A stretch of 62,644 nucleotides of DNA from Pimelobacter simplex (GTDB lineage: Bacteria; Actinomycetota; Actinomycetes; Propionibacteriales; Nocardioidaceae): positions 1 to 62,644 of the forward strand of contig JADCLI010000034.1 in the NCBI GenBank assembly GCA_016803235.1, read 5' to 3'. The notes below the pieces were generated by a model that searched no databases, was not told the origin of the DNA, and saw nothing but the letters and a program-made list of their open reading frames with translations. Shown piece by piece: positions 1 through 11,993 of this stretch. Position 1 is the first letter of the stretch, and every line of letters starts with the position of its first letter. Both the position numbers and the translations under genes were made by a program.

Positions 1-2
1 AC

Positions 3-39
3 CGGGCCGCCCCGCCGGGGAGGGAGGCGGGGCGGCCCG
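3..39. terminator. Strong GC hairpin at the left edge
   Basis: Two perfect 14-base inverted arms (3-16 and 26-39) flank a 9-base loop. No T-tract follows. It probably terminates a gene lying to the left of the window and insulates the gene starting at 61. Confidence 0.6.
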
Positions 40-60
40 CCTCCGACGAAAGGGACCGCC

Positions 61-1236
61 GTGTCCGCACCCCTGGACGACCTGGTGGTCGTCGACCTCA
101 CCCGCGCCCTGGCGGGACCGCACGCGACGATGATGCTGGCCGACCTCGGAGCGCGCGTGATCAAGGTGGAGTCGCCGGCCGGCGACGACACGCGGGGATG
201 GGGGCCGCCCTTCCTCGACCGGGACGGCGCCCGCGAGTCGACGTACTTCCTGTCCGCCAACCGCAACAAGGAGTCGATCGCCCTCGACCTGCGCTCCGAC
301 GAGGGACGCGACACCCTGCGCCGTCTCGTGCGGCAGGCCGACATCCTGGCCGAGAACTTCAGGACCGGCGTCCTCGACCGTCTCGGCTTCTCGGTCGCCG
401 AGCTCCACGAGATCAACCCGCGGCTGATCGTCCTCTCGATCACCGGGTTCGGCCACGACGGTCCGGAGGGCGGGCGCGCGGGCTACGACCAGATCGCCCA
501 GGGAGAGGCCGGACTGATGAGCCTGACCGGTCCCTCGTCCGAGGAGCCGACCAAGGTGGGCGTGCCGATCGCGGACCTCCTGGCCGGCATGAACGGCGCC
601 TTCGGCCTTCTCGCGGCACTGCACGAGCGCGACCGGACAGGCCGGGGACGCGTCGTCCGCACGAGCCTGCTCGCCTCGGTGGTCGGCATCCACGGCTTCC
701 AGGGCACCCGAGCGACCATCGCCGGGGAGGTCCCTCGCGCGATCGGCAACCAGCACCCCTCGATCGCGCCGTACGGGCTGTTCCGCACCGCGGACGCACC
801 GGTCCAGGTCGCCGTCGGGAGCGAGGGGCTGTGGGCCTCGTTCGCGCCGCTCGTGGGCCTGGCCGTCGACGATCCGCGCTTCGCCCGCAACGGCGATCGG
901 GTGGGGCGACGTGAGGAGCTGCGCGAGCTGATCGAGGACGCCTTCGGCACCAGGTCGAGCGAGGACGTCCTCGCCGACCTCGACCGGGCCGGCATCCCGG
1001 CCGGCAAGGTCCGCACCCTCGACGACGTCTATGCCTGGGAGCAGACCCGCTCGCAGGGCCTGGTCATCGACGTCGACCATCCCGTGTTCGGGAGCCTCGC
1101 GCTTCCGGGGCCGGTCCTCCGGTTCGACGACAATGCGTACGCCGGCGGTCGCAAGGACCACGCCCCGCCGCCGATGCTCGACCAGCACCGCCGGCAGGTC
1201 CTCGACTGGCTGGACCGGCGGGAAGGGTCGGCATGA
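61..1236 (+). CDS. CaiB/BaiF family (family III) CoA-transferase
   Basis: This 391-residue protein has the usual length and layout of family III acyl-CoA transferases, which move CoA between carboxylic acids through an enzyme-bound anhydride. The N-terminal block (LADLGARVIKVESP, about 27-39) and the block KVGVPIADLLAG are typical. Asp172 in the second block matches the catalytic aspartate of the family. The GTG start follows an AAGGGA ribosome site. The next gene starts inside its last codons (GTGAGC-type coupling), so the two are almost certainly one transcript. The substrate cannot be told from sequence; pairing with a carboxyltransferase suggests a branched or dicarboxylic acyl-CoA route, which is inference. 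Confidence 0.88.
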   Translation: MSAPLDDLVVVDLTRALAGPHATMMLADLGARVIKVESPAGDDTRGWGPPFLDRDGARESTYFLSANRNKESIALDLRSDEGRDTLRRLVRQADILAENFRTGVLDRLGFSVAELHEINPRLIVLSITGFGHDGPEGGRAGYDQIAQGEAGLMSLTGPSSEEPTKVGVPIADLLAGMNGAFGLLAALHERDRTGRGRVVRTSLLASVVGIHGFQGTRATIAGEVPRAIGNQHPSIAPYGLFRTADAPVQVAVGSEGLWASFAPLVGLAVDDPRFARNGDRVGRREELRELIEDAFGTRSSEDVLADLDRAGIPAGKVRTLDDVYAWEQTRSQGLVIDVDHPVFGSLALPGPVLRFDDNAYAGGRKDHAPPPMLDQHRRQVLDWLDRREGSA

Positions 1237-2678
1237 GCGCTCGGACGGCCTTGTCATCGTCCGACTACCTGGCGGGCCTCGTCGACGAGGGCTCGTTCGA
1301 CAGCTGGGACACCGCGCCGAAGCAGCCCAAGGACGCATCCGCCGACTACCTCTCGGAGCTTGCTGCCGCGGCCCTGCACAGCGGCACCGACGAGTCCGTG
1401 GTCACCGGTGCCGCTCGGATCGGTGGCCGGCCGGTCGTGGTCCTGGTCTCCGAGTTCGGCTTCCTCGGCGGCTCCATCGGCGTCGCGGCCGCGGAGCGCA
1501 TCGTCAGCGCCATCACCCGGGCTACCGCGCTCGGTCGGCCGATCATCGCGGCTCCCGCCTCAGGGGGCACCCGCATGCAGGAGGGCACCCCCGCCTTCGT
1601 CCGGATGGCCGCCATCGCCGCCGCGATCCGCGCCCACAAGGACGCCGGCCTGCTGTACGTGGTCCACCTGCGCCACCCCACGACCGGCGGGACGATGGCG
1701 TCCTGGGGCGGACTGGGGCAGGTCACCTGGGCGGAGCCCGGCGCCCTGACCGGATTCCTCGGACCCAAGGTCTACCGCGGTCTTCGCGGCAGCGACTTCC
1801 CGCGCGAGGTCCAGCGGGCCGAGAACCTGCACCGGGTCGGCCTCGTCGACCGGGTCGCCGCGGTGGGCGAGGCGCGCTGGGAGGTCGCGATGCTGCTCGA
1901 CCTGGTCGCGTCGTCGGTGCGACACTCTGCCGTCGGGCTCTCGCCGGTCTCGGCCGGCGAGGACTCCGTCGGGGGTGTCGATCACGTCGCCGACGTATGG
2001 GCCTCGGTGCTGGCGACTCGTGCCGCCGAGCGACCCGCGCTGACCGAGTTCCTCGCCGTTGCCGCATCCGAGTTCCTGCCGCTGTGCGGCACCGGTGCGG
2101 GGGAGCAGGAGAGCAGCGTGGTCGTGGCGATGGCTCGGGTCGCCGGCGCCGCCTGTGTGCTGATCGGACAGGACCGGGCGGCACAGCTCGCAGGCGTTCC
2201 ACTCGGGCCGGCCGGGCTGCGCCAGGCGCGGCGCGGGCTGCGTCTCGCGCGCGAGCTTCGGCTCCCTGTCGTCACTGTGGTGGACACGCCCGGCGCCGAC
2301 CTGTCCCGTGAGGCTGAGGAAGGCGGGCTCGCCTTCGAGATCGCGCGCTGCCTCGAGGAGCTGTCCACGCATCCCCACCCGACCGTGTGCGTCCTGCTCG
2401 GTGAAGGAACCGGTGGCGCCGCCCTCGCGCTCTTCCCAGCGCGGCACGTGATCGCCACCGGCAGCGCCTGGCTCTCGCCGCTGCCGCCGGAGGGCGCCAG
2501 CCTCATCCGGTACGGCGTTGGTGATCATGCTGCCGAGCTCGCCCGTGCTCAGAGGATCGGGGCGAACGACCTGGCGGCGACGGGTGACGTTCACGTCGTG
2601 TCGCCGGTCGCGGGGCCGGACGTCTCCTCGGCCTTTCCGGCGGTCGTCGAGGAGATCGGACGACACCTGGCGCGATGA
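1233..2678 (+). CDS. Acyl-CoA carboxyltransferase (ACC beta/alpha-like, single chain)
   Basis: The 481-residue protein has two crotonase-type halves, as in acetyl/propionyl-CoA carboxylase carboxyltransferase subunits. The first half holds GGSIGVAAAERI and PASGGTRMQEGTPAF, and the second holds VVDTPGADLSREAEEGG and LLGEGTGGAALALF. Such proteins transfer the carboxyl group from carboxybiotin, or to or from an acyl-CoA. No biotin carboxylase or biotin carrier gene is adjacent, so the partner is elsewhere, or the protein is a malonate-decarboxylase-like or biotin-independent relative. Its start overlaps the CoA-transferase stop by 4 bases. The exact substrate is unknown. Confidence 0.8.
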   Translation: MSARTALSSSDYLAGLVDEGSFDSWDTAPKQPKDASADYLSELAAAALHSGTDESVVTGAARIGGRPVVVLVSEFGFLGGSIGVAAAERIVSAITRATALGRPIIAAPASGGTRMQEGTPAFVRMAAIAAAIRAHKDAGLLYVVHLRHPTTGGTMASWGGLGQVTWAEPGALTGFLGPKVYRGLRGSDFPREVQRAENLHRVGLVDRVAAVGEARWEVAMLLDLVASSVRHSAVGLSPVSAGEDSVGGVDHVADVWASVLATRAAERPALTEFLAVAASEFLPLCGTGAGEQESSVVVAMARVAGAACVLIGQDRAAQLAGVPLGPAGLRQARRGLRLARELRLPVVTVVDTPGADLSREAEEGGLAFEIARCLEELSTHPHPTVCVLLGEGTGGAALALFPARHVIATGSAWLSPLPPEGASLIRYGVGDHAAELARAQRIGANDLAATGDVHVVSPVAGPDVSSAFPAVVEEIGRHLAR

Positions 2679-2711
2679 CGCACGCTCTGTCACGGTCGTC
2701 GAAGCCTGTCT

Positions 2712-2737
2712 GCTCCTCGTCATCGACGTCGAGGAGC
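2712..2737 (+). terminator. Hairpin after the carboxyltransferase gene
   Basis: Perfect 8-base arms GCTCCTCG and CGAGGAGC are separated by 10 bases, 34 bases past the stop codon. This is a plausible terminator without a T-tract. The rest of the 280-base gap to the next gene shows only a small 6-4-6 inverted repeat (2901-2916) and no convincing gene. Confidence 0.45.
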
Positions 2738-2958
2738 GAGCGGCAACGGGTCGTGGCCCCGCAGCCCGTCGACGTACCGAGCCACGGCGAGACCTGCACG
2801 GTCACGAAGCGCCGGATTCCTGATCCGCCCGGCCACGGTGGACGACTGCGCCGCCCGGAGTGACGGGTCCGCACCTGAGACTGCCGACAGACGGGGGTCG
2901 CCCGGACCGATCCGGGTACTCCGGGAGGAGGCGAAGTCCCAGAGCGAGGAGGAGCGTC

Positions 2959-3507
2959 GTGACCGCATCGAAGAACGTGGTGGAGCTGTTGACCGACCAG
3001 CACCGCCACATCGAGAAGCTCTTCGACGAGGTGGAGTCGACCACCGATGCCGATGAGCGGACGCGCGCGTTCGACGAGCTGCGGCGCATGCTGTCGGTCC
3101 ACGAGGCTGCCGAAGAGATCGTCACCCACCCGAACGTCACCCGGCACGGGAACGGCGACGTGGTGGAGGCGCGTCAGGAGGAGGAGCACGAGGCGAAGAA
3201 GCTGCTCTCCTCCCTCGACGGGATGGACACCACCTCACCTCACTTCGCGGCCGGTCTCGCCCGGCTGCGCGAGGCGGTCCTCGCGCACGCCCGCAACGAG
3301 GAGGAGCTGGAGTTCCCGCTCCTGCTCGCCGAGGCGGCGCCGGGCGAGCTGGAGAAGATGGCGTCGGCGGTCAAGGCGGTGGAGAGGGTGGCGCCCACCC
3401 ATCCGCATCCGATGGCCGGTGAGTCCGCTGTCGTGAACGCGACCGTCGGCCCCCTGGCCGCGCTCGTCGACAAGGTGAGGGACGCGGCGCGCTCCGCCAT
3501 GGGCTGA
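2959..3507 (+). CDS. Hemerythrin-like HHE-domain protein
   Basis: The GTG start is chosen because a strong GGAGGAG site lies just upstream; longer in-frame starts have none. The 182-residue product begins with an all-helical HHE module, DQHRHIEKLFDEV, followed by conserved His and Glu residues (HEAAEEIVTHP, EEEHEAKKLL, HARNEEELEFPLL). These are the spacing and residues of bacterial HHE proteins that bind a di-iron centre. In this family such proteins sense or carry O2 or NO or handle oxidative stress; the role here is not deducible. It stands alone and converges on the minus-strand membrane-protein gene. Confidence 0.85.
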   Translation: MTASKNVVELLTDQHRHIEKLFDEVESTTDADERTRAFDELRRMLSVHEAAEEIVTHPNVTRHGNGDVVEARQEEEHEAKKLLSSLDGMDTTSPHFAAGLARLREAVLAHARNEEELEFPLLLAEAAPGELEKMASAVKAVERVAPTHPHPMAGESAVVNATVGPLAALVDKVRDAARSAMG

Positions 3508-3538
3508 CCTGCGGTGGTGGCGCGCTCGCGTCGACAGC

Positions 3539-3961
3539 TCACCGTCCGGGTGTCCGGGCGGGTCTCGCGGGCCTGGTCCCTCCGTGCCACAAGGCCAGCC
3601 AGCCCAGCTCGAAGGCGGCATCGATCAGGTAGGTCCATCTCAACCGGCCCCGCGGGACGAACACGACATCGATGGCCAGCAGCGTCGCCGCCGTGCCGCG
3701 GCCCACGAGCCGCGCGGAGGCGAGCTCTCCGGACCGCGCGGCCAGCAGCTGGACCGCTCCGTTCGTGACGAGGAGCCCGGCCACCGTGTACTCGAGCCAG
3801 CGGTCCGTCTTGGGACCGAAGACCTTCTCGAAGCTGCCGATGCTCACCAAGGGCCACACGCCGCCCGCGACGTTGAACCATCCCTGCGTCGTTGCCACGG
3901 CCTCGGGCGTCAAGCGCGAAGGACGGAGACTGGAGAGTGACGTGCGCGTCATGTTCAGCAC
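3539..3961 (-). CDS. Small integral membrane protein of unknown function
   Basis: The 140-residue protein has about four hydrophobic segments (roughly WFNVAGGVWPLVSI, YTVAGLLVTNGAVQLL, TAATLLAIDVVFV, YLIDAAFELGWLALW) and a basic N-terminus and C-terminus. I do not recognise a characterised family; similar four-helix proteins are common in actinobacteria. The GTG start at 3961 overlaps the stop of the amine-oxidase gene (TAGTG), and an ATG nine bases further in is an alternative. The overlap implies translational coupling to that oxidase. Confidence 0.6.
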   Translation of the reverse strand: MLNMTRTSLSSLRPSRLTPEAVATTQGWFNVAGGVWPLVSIGSFEKVFGPKTDRWLEYTVAGLLVTNGAVQLLAARSGELASARLVGRGTAATLLAIDVVFVPRGRLRWTYLIDAAFELGWLALWHGGTRPARPARTPGR

Positions 3962-5322
3962 TACCCGAACCGACCCCTGCGATCCATGCCGGCGACGTCC
4001 CCGTTCCAGAGCGTCTCGATCGCCACCTGCTGACCGAGCACGTTCTCGGCAGCGCGGTGTCCCGACCGGAGGGCGGCGGTGACGGTTGCGGGATCCTCGG
4101 TCCAGGTCGCCTCGCCGGCCAGGTGCAGGACGCCGCCCAGAGGGGTGGCGAGCAGGTCGTGGTCGTCGGTGGCGGATCCCACGCTCATGTAGGCGTAGGA
4201 GCCGCGGGAGAAGGGGTCGTCCTGCCAGCGCGTGATCTCGACGGACGTGGGAGCGAGGTCGGCGTCCGGATGGATCTCGCGCAGGGCGGCGAGCACGGAT
4301 GCGGTGATCGCCTCGTCGGTCCAGTCACGGATCGCCCGGGCGCACGGGCCGGCCGCGAAGGTCAGCAGGGTCGGTACGCCGTGCAGTGGGGTCAGGTCGT
4401 ACCAGGAGTGCCACCACGTGGCTGCCGGTCCTTGGCGCCGCAGCGCGTAGACGTCGGGGGCCCAGAAGCGTCGGGGGAAGCGCAGGAACACCTTCTCGAA
4501 AGTGTTCATCTCCAGCCCGTCGAGCGCGCCGGCCAGGGGCTCGGGCAGCGGCGGGTCGATGACGAGCGCCCCCGACTTCAGTACGCCGACCGGGACGGTC
4601 ACGATCGCACGGTCGGCGCGCAGGACCCGGTCGCCGCAGGTGACCACGACGCCGTCCGAGCCCCAGTGCACCCGGGTCACCACGTGCTCGAGGCGTACGT
4701 CGAGACCCTCGCCCAGGCGCATCGCGAGCACGTCGAACCCCTCGGGGAGGACGACCTCGTCGCCCTCGACCTGGTCGTCGTCGAGGCCGTGCGCGTCGAG
4801 CTCGCCGATCCACACGCCGTACTGCTCCTCGGTGCGGTGACGGACGAACTCCCGCACGCGCTCCACACGATCCGCAGGCCAGGCCAGGTCCGCCAGTGCC
4901 TCCTCCGCCACGGTCTCGTACGACGTGCCTCGCGGCGACTCCGCGATGGCCCTCGCAAGGCGCTCGTCGAAGGCGTGGACGTCCGCGGCGAACCGGTCCA
5001 CCTGCGCCTGGTCGAGGCGATCGCCGTCGGGGCCGTAGTAGGCGATCGGGCGGCTGTCGGGCTGGTAGCTGCCGACGGTGAGCTCCATCGTCGGCATCCC
5101 GAACGCTCGGACCGCCGAGTACAACGGGTTGCCGTCGATGCCGTGGATCCACGATGCGCCGCGGTCCGTGACGAGACCCCCTCGCCGGTCCGAGTGCGTG
5201 CGTCCGCCGATCCGGTGGCGAGCCTCGAGCACGACCACCCGCCGACCGGCGGCGACCAGCAGTCGCGCGGCGGTCAGGCCCGCCACGCCGGCCCCGACGA
5301 CGATGCAGTCGGCCTCGTTCAT
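3961..5322 (-). CDS. Flavin-containing amine oxidase (FAD)
   Basis: The 453-residue protein opens with an FAD Rossmann motif (VVGAGVAGLTAARLL, about 8-22), then LEARHRIGGRT, as in monoamine and polyamine oxidases. GASWIHG and a C-terminal GEATWTEDPATVTAALRSG match the family substrate and FAD-binding ends. It would oxidise an amine to an imine with reduction of O2. The substrate is unknown, but the GASWIHG segment is most like polyamine-oxidase-type members. It has no signal peptide, so it is cytosolic. The gene is followed at once by the small membrane-protein gene. Confidence 0.85.
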   Translation of the reverse strand: MNEADCIVVGAGVAGLTAARLLVAAGRRVVVLEARHRIGGRTHSDRRGGLVTDRGASWIHGIDGNPLYSAVRAFGMPTMELTVGSYQPDSRPIAYYGPDGDRLDQAQVDRFAADVHAFDERLARAIAESPRGTSYETVAEEALADLAWPADRVERVREFVRHRTEEQYGVWIGELDAHGLDDDQVEGDEVVLPEGFDVLAMRLGEGLDVRLEHVVTRVHWGSDGVVVTCGDRVLRADRAIVTVPVGVLKSGALVIDPPLPEPLAGALDGLEMNTFEKVFLRFPRRFWAPDVYALRRQGPAATWWHSWYDLTPLHGVPTLLTFAAGPCARAIRDWTDEAITASVLAALREIHPDADLAPTSVEITRWQDDPFSRGSYAYMSVGSATDDHDLLATPLGGVLHLAGEATWTEDPATVTAALRSGHRAAENVLGQQVAIETLWNGDVAGMDRRGRFG

Positions 5323-5366
5323 GGGCAGACGGTAGGCGACTCCACGTCGTGCGTCGACCGCGCCGT

Positions 5367-7334
<1,968 letters not shown>

Positions 7335-7382
7335 GCGAGATCCTGCTTTCTGGGTTCTGCGGGCGCGGGAGGTGGCGGACCG

Positions 7383-7778
7383 TCAAGCACGGGCGGCAGC
7401 GGCCTCCAGCGCCGCGTGCTCCTCGTCGGTGAACAGGCGGGAGCGGATGAGGAAGCGCACGCCACGCGGCGCCTCGACGGAGAAGCCGGCCCCGCGGCCC
7501 TTCACGACGTCGATGGTGAGATGGGTGTGCTTCCAGTACTCGAACTGGGCCTTCGACATCCAGACCGGGACGGCCCGGTCCAGGCCGATGTCCAGGTCCC
7601 CGAGGTGGATGTCGGAGCTGCCGATCCGGAACTCGCCGTCGGGGTAGCACATGGGTGCCGAGCCGTCGCAGCAGCCGCCGGACTGGTGGAACATGACGGG
7701 GCCGTGCTCGGTGGTGAGGCTGCGGAGCAGGTCCGCAGCCTCACCGGTGAGGTCGACCCGGCGCGGAAGGGAGGGCAT
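7383..7778 (-). CDS. DUF779 domain protein, aldehyde-dehydrogenase partner
   Basis: The 131-residue cytosolic protein carries the DUF779 signature HQSGGCCDGSAPMC near residues 31-44 and the later block YWKHTHLTIDV. The ATG at 7778 follows GGAGGG-like sequence. Genes of this family sit beside acetaldehyde and similar aldehyde dehydrogenases in many bacteria, but the molecular role is not established. The clustered cysteines suggest metal binding, which is inference. It lies 17 bases after the aldehyde dehydrogenase gene and before acsA. Confidence 0.87.
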   Translation of the reverse strand: MPSLPRRVDLTGEAADLLRSLTTEHGPVMFHQSGGCCDGSAPMCYPDGEFRIGSSDIHLGDLDIGLDRAVPVWMSKAQFEYWKHTHLTIDVVKGRGAGFSVEAPRGVRFLIRSRLFTDEEHAALEAAAARA

Positions 7779-7795
7779 GACCGGGCCAACGCCTG

Positions 7796-9319
<1,524 letters not shown>

Positions 9320-9353
9320 CTGAATGCTCCTGATGGTGAGACTCGACGCCCTC

Positions 9354-9369
9354 TGTGACGCCGTTCACA
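9354..9369. promoter_or_regulatory. CRP/GlxR-like site, TGTGA-N6-TCACA
   Basis: This is a perfect match to the CRP-family consensus palindrome, 35 bases upstream of the aldehyde dehydrogenase start. In corynebacteria the cAMP-dependent GlxR protein uses the same consensus at alcohol and acetate genes. The regulator itself is not in this window. Confidence 0.6.
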
Positions 9370-9388
9370 GCACGGTAGGAGCCACGAC

Positions 9389-9404
9389 GTTGCAGCCACG
9401 TTGC
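9389..9404. promoter_or_regulatory. GTTGC direct repeat, 11-bp period (aldehyde dehydrogenase promoter)
   Basis: GTTGC occurs at 9389 and 9400, exactly 11 bases apart (GTTGCA-N5-GTTGC). The same arrangement recurs near 10665, 11907 and, with one mismatch, 21388. Direct repeats one helical turn apart are what OmpR/SARP-type winged-helix domains bind, and the gene next door encodes such a regulator. Confidence 0.6.
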
Positions 9405-9444
9405 CGTTTCCTCGCGGGGTCCGGCTGAGGGCCGGCGCTGTCGT

Positions 9445-10641
9445 TCAGCCGGCGAACTCGGCGTCCAGCCGGGCCAGCTGGCCGCTGGCGAGGGCCCAGA
9501 GGGGTGACCCGGGAGGCAGCAGGTCGCGCTGCCGGGTCCACATCTCGTAGTCGTCCGCGCCCCACGCCGACCGGGTCCACGACGACATCAGGTCCGGCTG
9601 TCCCGCGTGCAGCACGGCGGCGCGCAGCTGCGCGGTGAGGGCCTCGCGGAGGCGCACCACCCCGGGTGCGTTCGAGCGGGGCAGGAGGGGGCCGCGGAAC
9701 GCGCGCACCGCGCCCGCGACGTCGCCGGCCGCGAGCATCGCCTCGACTGCGAGCCAGTCGCCACTCACGCCCGACAGCAGACGGTAGGGCCGGGAGCCGA
9801 AGAAGGTCTCGCCGAGCAGGTGCCGCAGCCTGTTGAGCTCGGCGCGGAGGGTCGAGGAGCCACTCTCGTCCTCGTAGACCAGCACGCTCAGCTCGTCCCC
9901 GGACAGGCCGCGGGGCGCGCTGGCCAGCAGGAGGACCAGCTCGCTGTGGCGAGGGGACAGGCGCATCCGTCCGGTGTGGCCGCGATCGTCGTCCACGGTC
10001 AGCAGCGCGTCGTTGCGACCGAGAGCCTCGATCCGGACCGTCGGCCGGCCGGCGTGCTCGGTGGGGCCGCGGCCGACGAGGCGGTCCCGCGCCAGCTCGG
10101 CCTCCGCGAGGCGGACCGTGGCGCGGACGAGGGCCATGGTCTGGGGTACGACGATCTCGTCGCCACCGGTGACGTCGAGGACGCCGAGGAGGCGGGAGCT
10201 CGCCGGGTCGTGGATGGGTGCCGCCGCGCAGCTCCACCCGCGCACCGCATGGCGGAAGTGCTCGCCGCGAACCACGCTGGAGGGCTGGTCGAGGCGCAGC
10301 GCCAGGCCCGGCGCGTTCGTCCCCGCCAGGCGCTCGTCCCAGTTGCTGCCCTCGACGAAACCGATCGACTCGGCTCGGCGCAGGGCGGCGCCGGACCCGC
10401 AGACCCAGAGCAGCTGGCCGGCCTCGTCGGCGACAGCCATCGTGGCGTCGCAGTCGCGCGCCGCCTGGCCCAGGACGTCGTCGAGCAGGGGGAAGACCTG
10501 GGCGAGCGGGTGCTGGGCGCGGGCCGAGCGCAGGTCGCCGTCGTCGAGCGTGATCGGCGCCGCCACCTCGTCGGCGGGCACGCCTGCTGCCGCTGACCGG
10601 TGCCACGACGCCGCGACCTCTGCCCGCATGCCTGCGTCCAT
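9445..10641 (-). CDS. GAF-domain regulator with SARP-like winged-helix output
   Basis: The 398-residue protein begins with the N-terminal region seen in AcoR-like activators (EVAASWHRSAAAGVP) and a GAF sensor region (about 60-190). The second half is not a sigma-54 ATPase. It holds a LSPRHSELVLLLASAPRGL-type winged helix, then a helical segment like the one following DNA-binding domains in SARP proteins (LNRLRHLLGE). It probably senses an alcohol, aldehyde or related metabolite. The ATG at 10641 was chosen because it starts the conserved N-terminus and lies just downstream of a CRP-like site and a GTTGC repeat. It sits upstream of the aldehyde dehydrogenase operon and divergent from the nickel permease. 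Function by homology is solid only at the level of regulator. Confidence 0.75.
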   Translation of the reverse strand: MDAGMRAEVAASWHRSAAAGVPADEVAAPITLDDGDLRSARAQHPLAQVFPLLDDVLGQAARDCDATMAVADEAGQLLWVCGSGAALRRAESIGFVEGSNWDERLAGTNAPGLALRLDQPSSVVRGEHFRHAVRGWSCAAAPIHDPASSRLLGVLDVTGGDEIVVPQTMALVRATVRLAEAELARDRLVGRGPTEHAGRPTVRIEALGRNDALLTVDDDRGHTGRMRLSPRHSELVLLLASAPRGLSGDELSVLVYEDESGSSTLRAELNRLRHLLGETFFGSRPYRLLSGVSGDWLAVEAMLAAGDVAGAVRAFRGPLLPRSNAPGVVRLREALTAQLRAAVLHAGQPDLMSSWTRSAWGADDYEMWTRQRDLLPPGSPLWALASGQLARLDAEFAG

Positions 10642-10649
10642 CACATCAC

Positions 10650-10665
10650 TGTGACACCTGTCACG
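10650..10665. promoter_or_regulatory. CRP-like site between GAF regulator and nickel permease
   Basis: TGTGA-N6-TCACG differs by one base from the full CRP palindrome. It lies 9 bases upstream of the GAF regulator start and abuts a GTTGC repeat, so the two could compete or co-operate. Confidence 0.55.
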
Positions 10666-10680
10666 TTGCAAGAAGGTTGC
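10665..10680. promoter_or_regulatory. GTTGC direct repeat, 11-bp period (regulator promoter)
   Basis: GTTGCA-AGAAG-GTTGC, half-sites at 10665 and 10676. It is identical in spacing to the copy before the aldehyde dehydrogenase, and suggests autoregulation of the GAF/SARP-like regulator. Confidence 0.6.
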
Positions 10681-10754
10681 ATCCGTACGGCGTGGGCCCG
10701 GCTGGCTGGTCGGGTCGAGCCGCCCCTCCGAACGGACGGTTCCGCTCCGGCGCT

Positions 10755-10773
10755 GTTGCAATGGGTTCGCAAC
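10755..10773. promoter_or_regulatory. GTTGC-N9-GCAAC element before the nickel permease
   Basis: One exact GTTGCA half-site is followed at +11 by a degenerate TTCGC, and together with a downstream GCAAC it makes an inverted pair. It ends about 20 bases before the ATG of the permease gene, inside the likely leader. Confidence 0.4.
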
Positions 10774-10793
10774 AAGAACGAGGGTGCGGAGCC

Positions 10794-11927
10794 ATGACCA
10801 CTGCCACGCTCGCTGCGCCGACCGGTCCGCGTCTGGGCCGTGAGGAGAGGCGCAACCTCGTCAGGACGCTCGGCTTCGTGCTCTTCCTCCACCTGCTCGG
10901 CTGGGGCCTGCTGGTGCTCGTGGTGACCCCACGCCACTACGACGTCGGTGGCGGTGTCCTCGGCGTCGGGCTCGGGCTCACGGCGTACACGCTCGGCATG
11001 CGTCACGCCTTCGACGCCGACCACATCGCCGCGATCGACAACACCACGCGCAAGCTGATCGCGGACGGCCAGCGGCCGGTGAGCGTGGGCTTCTGGTTCA
11101 GCCTCGGCCACAGCTCGGTGGTGCTGGTGATGGTCATGGGCATCGCGCTGGGCGTGCGTGCGCTCGCCCGTGGCGTGGAGGACGACGACTCGGTGCTGCT
11201 GCGGGCCGCGGGGGTGTGGGGGCCGAGCGTCAGTGGTGTCTTCCTGCTGGCGGTCGGGATCGTGAACCTGGTCGCCCTCGTCGGCATCGTCAAGGTGATC
11301 GGGGCCATGCGGCGCGGCCACTTCGACGAGGCCGAGCTCGAGCGGCAGCTGCAGGCGCGAGGAGTCCTCAACCGGATCCTCGGCCGGGTCAACCGTGCGG
11401 TGCGCAAGCCTTGGCACATGTACCCGATCGGCTTCCTGTTCGGGCTCGGCTTCGACACCGTCACGGAGATCGGCCTGCTCGTCATCGCCGGCGGAGCAGC
11501 CGCCGCGAGCCTGCCCTGGTGGGCGGTCCTGACCCTCCCGGTGCTGTTCGCGGCCGGCATGTCCCTGCTCGACACCCTCGACGGCGCCTTCATGAACCTC
11601 GCCTACGGCTGGGCGCTCTCGCGCCCGGTGCGCAAGACCTACTACAACCTCGTCGTGACGGCTCTCTCCGTGGCGGTCGCGATGATCATCGGTGGCGCGA
11701 CGCTGGGGGCCATGCTCGGCGAGCAGGTCGGCGGTCCCTGGCTGGTCTTCACCCGGGTGGACCTCGAGTACGTCGGCTACGCGATCGTGCTGTTCTTCGT
11801 GGCCGCCTGGGCGGTCTCGACGGCGGTGTGGAGGCTCGGTCGCGTGGAGGAGCGCTGGGGGGCGCGGCTCGACCGTCCGACAGCCACGGCGCAGCCGGCG
11901 ACGCGTGCAACCACATTGCAACCTTGA
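10794..11927 (+). CDS. NiCoT-family nickel/cobalt permease (HoxN/NixA type)
   Basis: The 377-residue membrane protein has about eight hydrophobic segments and the family signature RHAFDADHIAAIDN (an H-x4-DH metal motif) in its second helix, plus GFLFGLGFDTVTEIGLL. Members import Ni2+ or Co2+ at high affinity. The ATG at 10794 follows GAGGGTGCGGAG. No urease or hydrogenase gene is visible in the window. Its company is alcohol dehydrogenases and His-rich MoxR/VWA proteins, so supply of metal to those enzymes is an attractive inference. Ni and Co cannot be told apart from sequence. Confidence 0.88.
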   Translation: MTTATLAAPTGPRLGREERRNLVRTLGFVLFLHLLGWGLLVLVVTPRHYDVGGGVLGVGLGLTAYTLGMRHAFDADHIAAIDNTTRKLIADGQRPVSVGFWFSLGHSSVVLVMVMGIALGVRALARGVEDDDSVLLRAAGVWGPSVSGVFLLAVGIVNLVALVGIVKVIGAMRRGHFDEAELERQLQARGVLNRILGRVNRAVRKPWHMYPIGFLFGLGFDTVTEIGLLVIAGGAAAASLPWWAVLTLPVLFAAGMSLLDTLDGAFMNLAYGWALSRPVRKTYYNLVVTALSVAVAMIIGGATLGAMLGEQVGGPWLVFTRVDLEYVGYAIVLFFVAAWAVSTAVWRLGRVEERWGARLDRPTATAQPATRATTLQP

Positions 11928-11933
11928 CGCAAC
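11907..11933. promoter_or_regulatory. Triple GCAAC repeat, 11-bp period (ercA-like promoter)
   Basis: GCAAC occurs at 11907, 11918 and 11929, three half-sites in perfect 11-base phase. On the minus strand this is the same GTTGCA-N5-GTTGC box as at 9389 and 10665, with one extra repeat. It overlaps the 3' end of the nickel permease gene and lies about 60 bases before the next start. Confidence 0.6.
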
Positions 11934-11993
11934 TACGGTGTGGCGACCGTCACTCGGCACCGATCGAGCGGCGGGACTCAGGAGGTCCTTCGA

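Noticed and set aside
2675..2863. 62-codon frame overlapping the carboxyltransferase stop as ATGA
   Set aside because: The overlap looks like coupling, but the product is Ser/Arg-rich without structure and runs through a hairpin. I treat the gap as non-coding.
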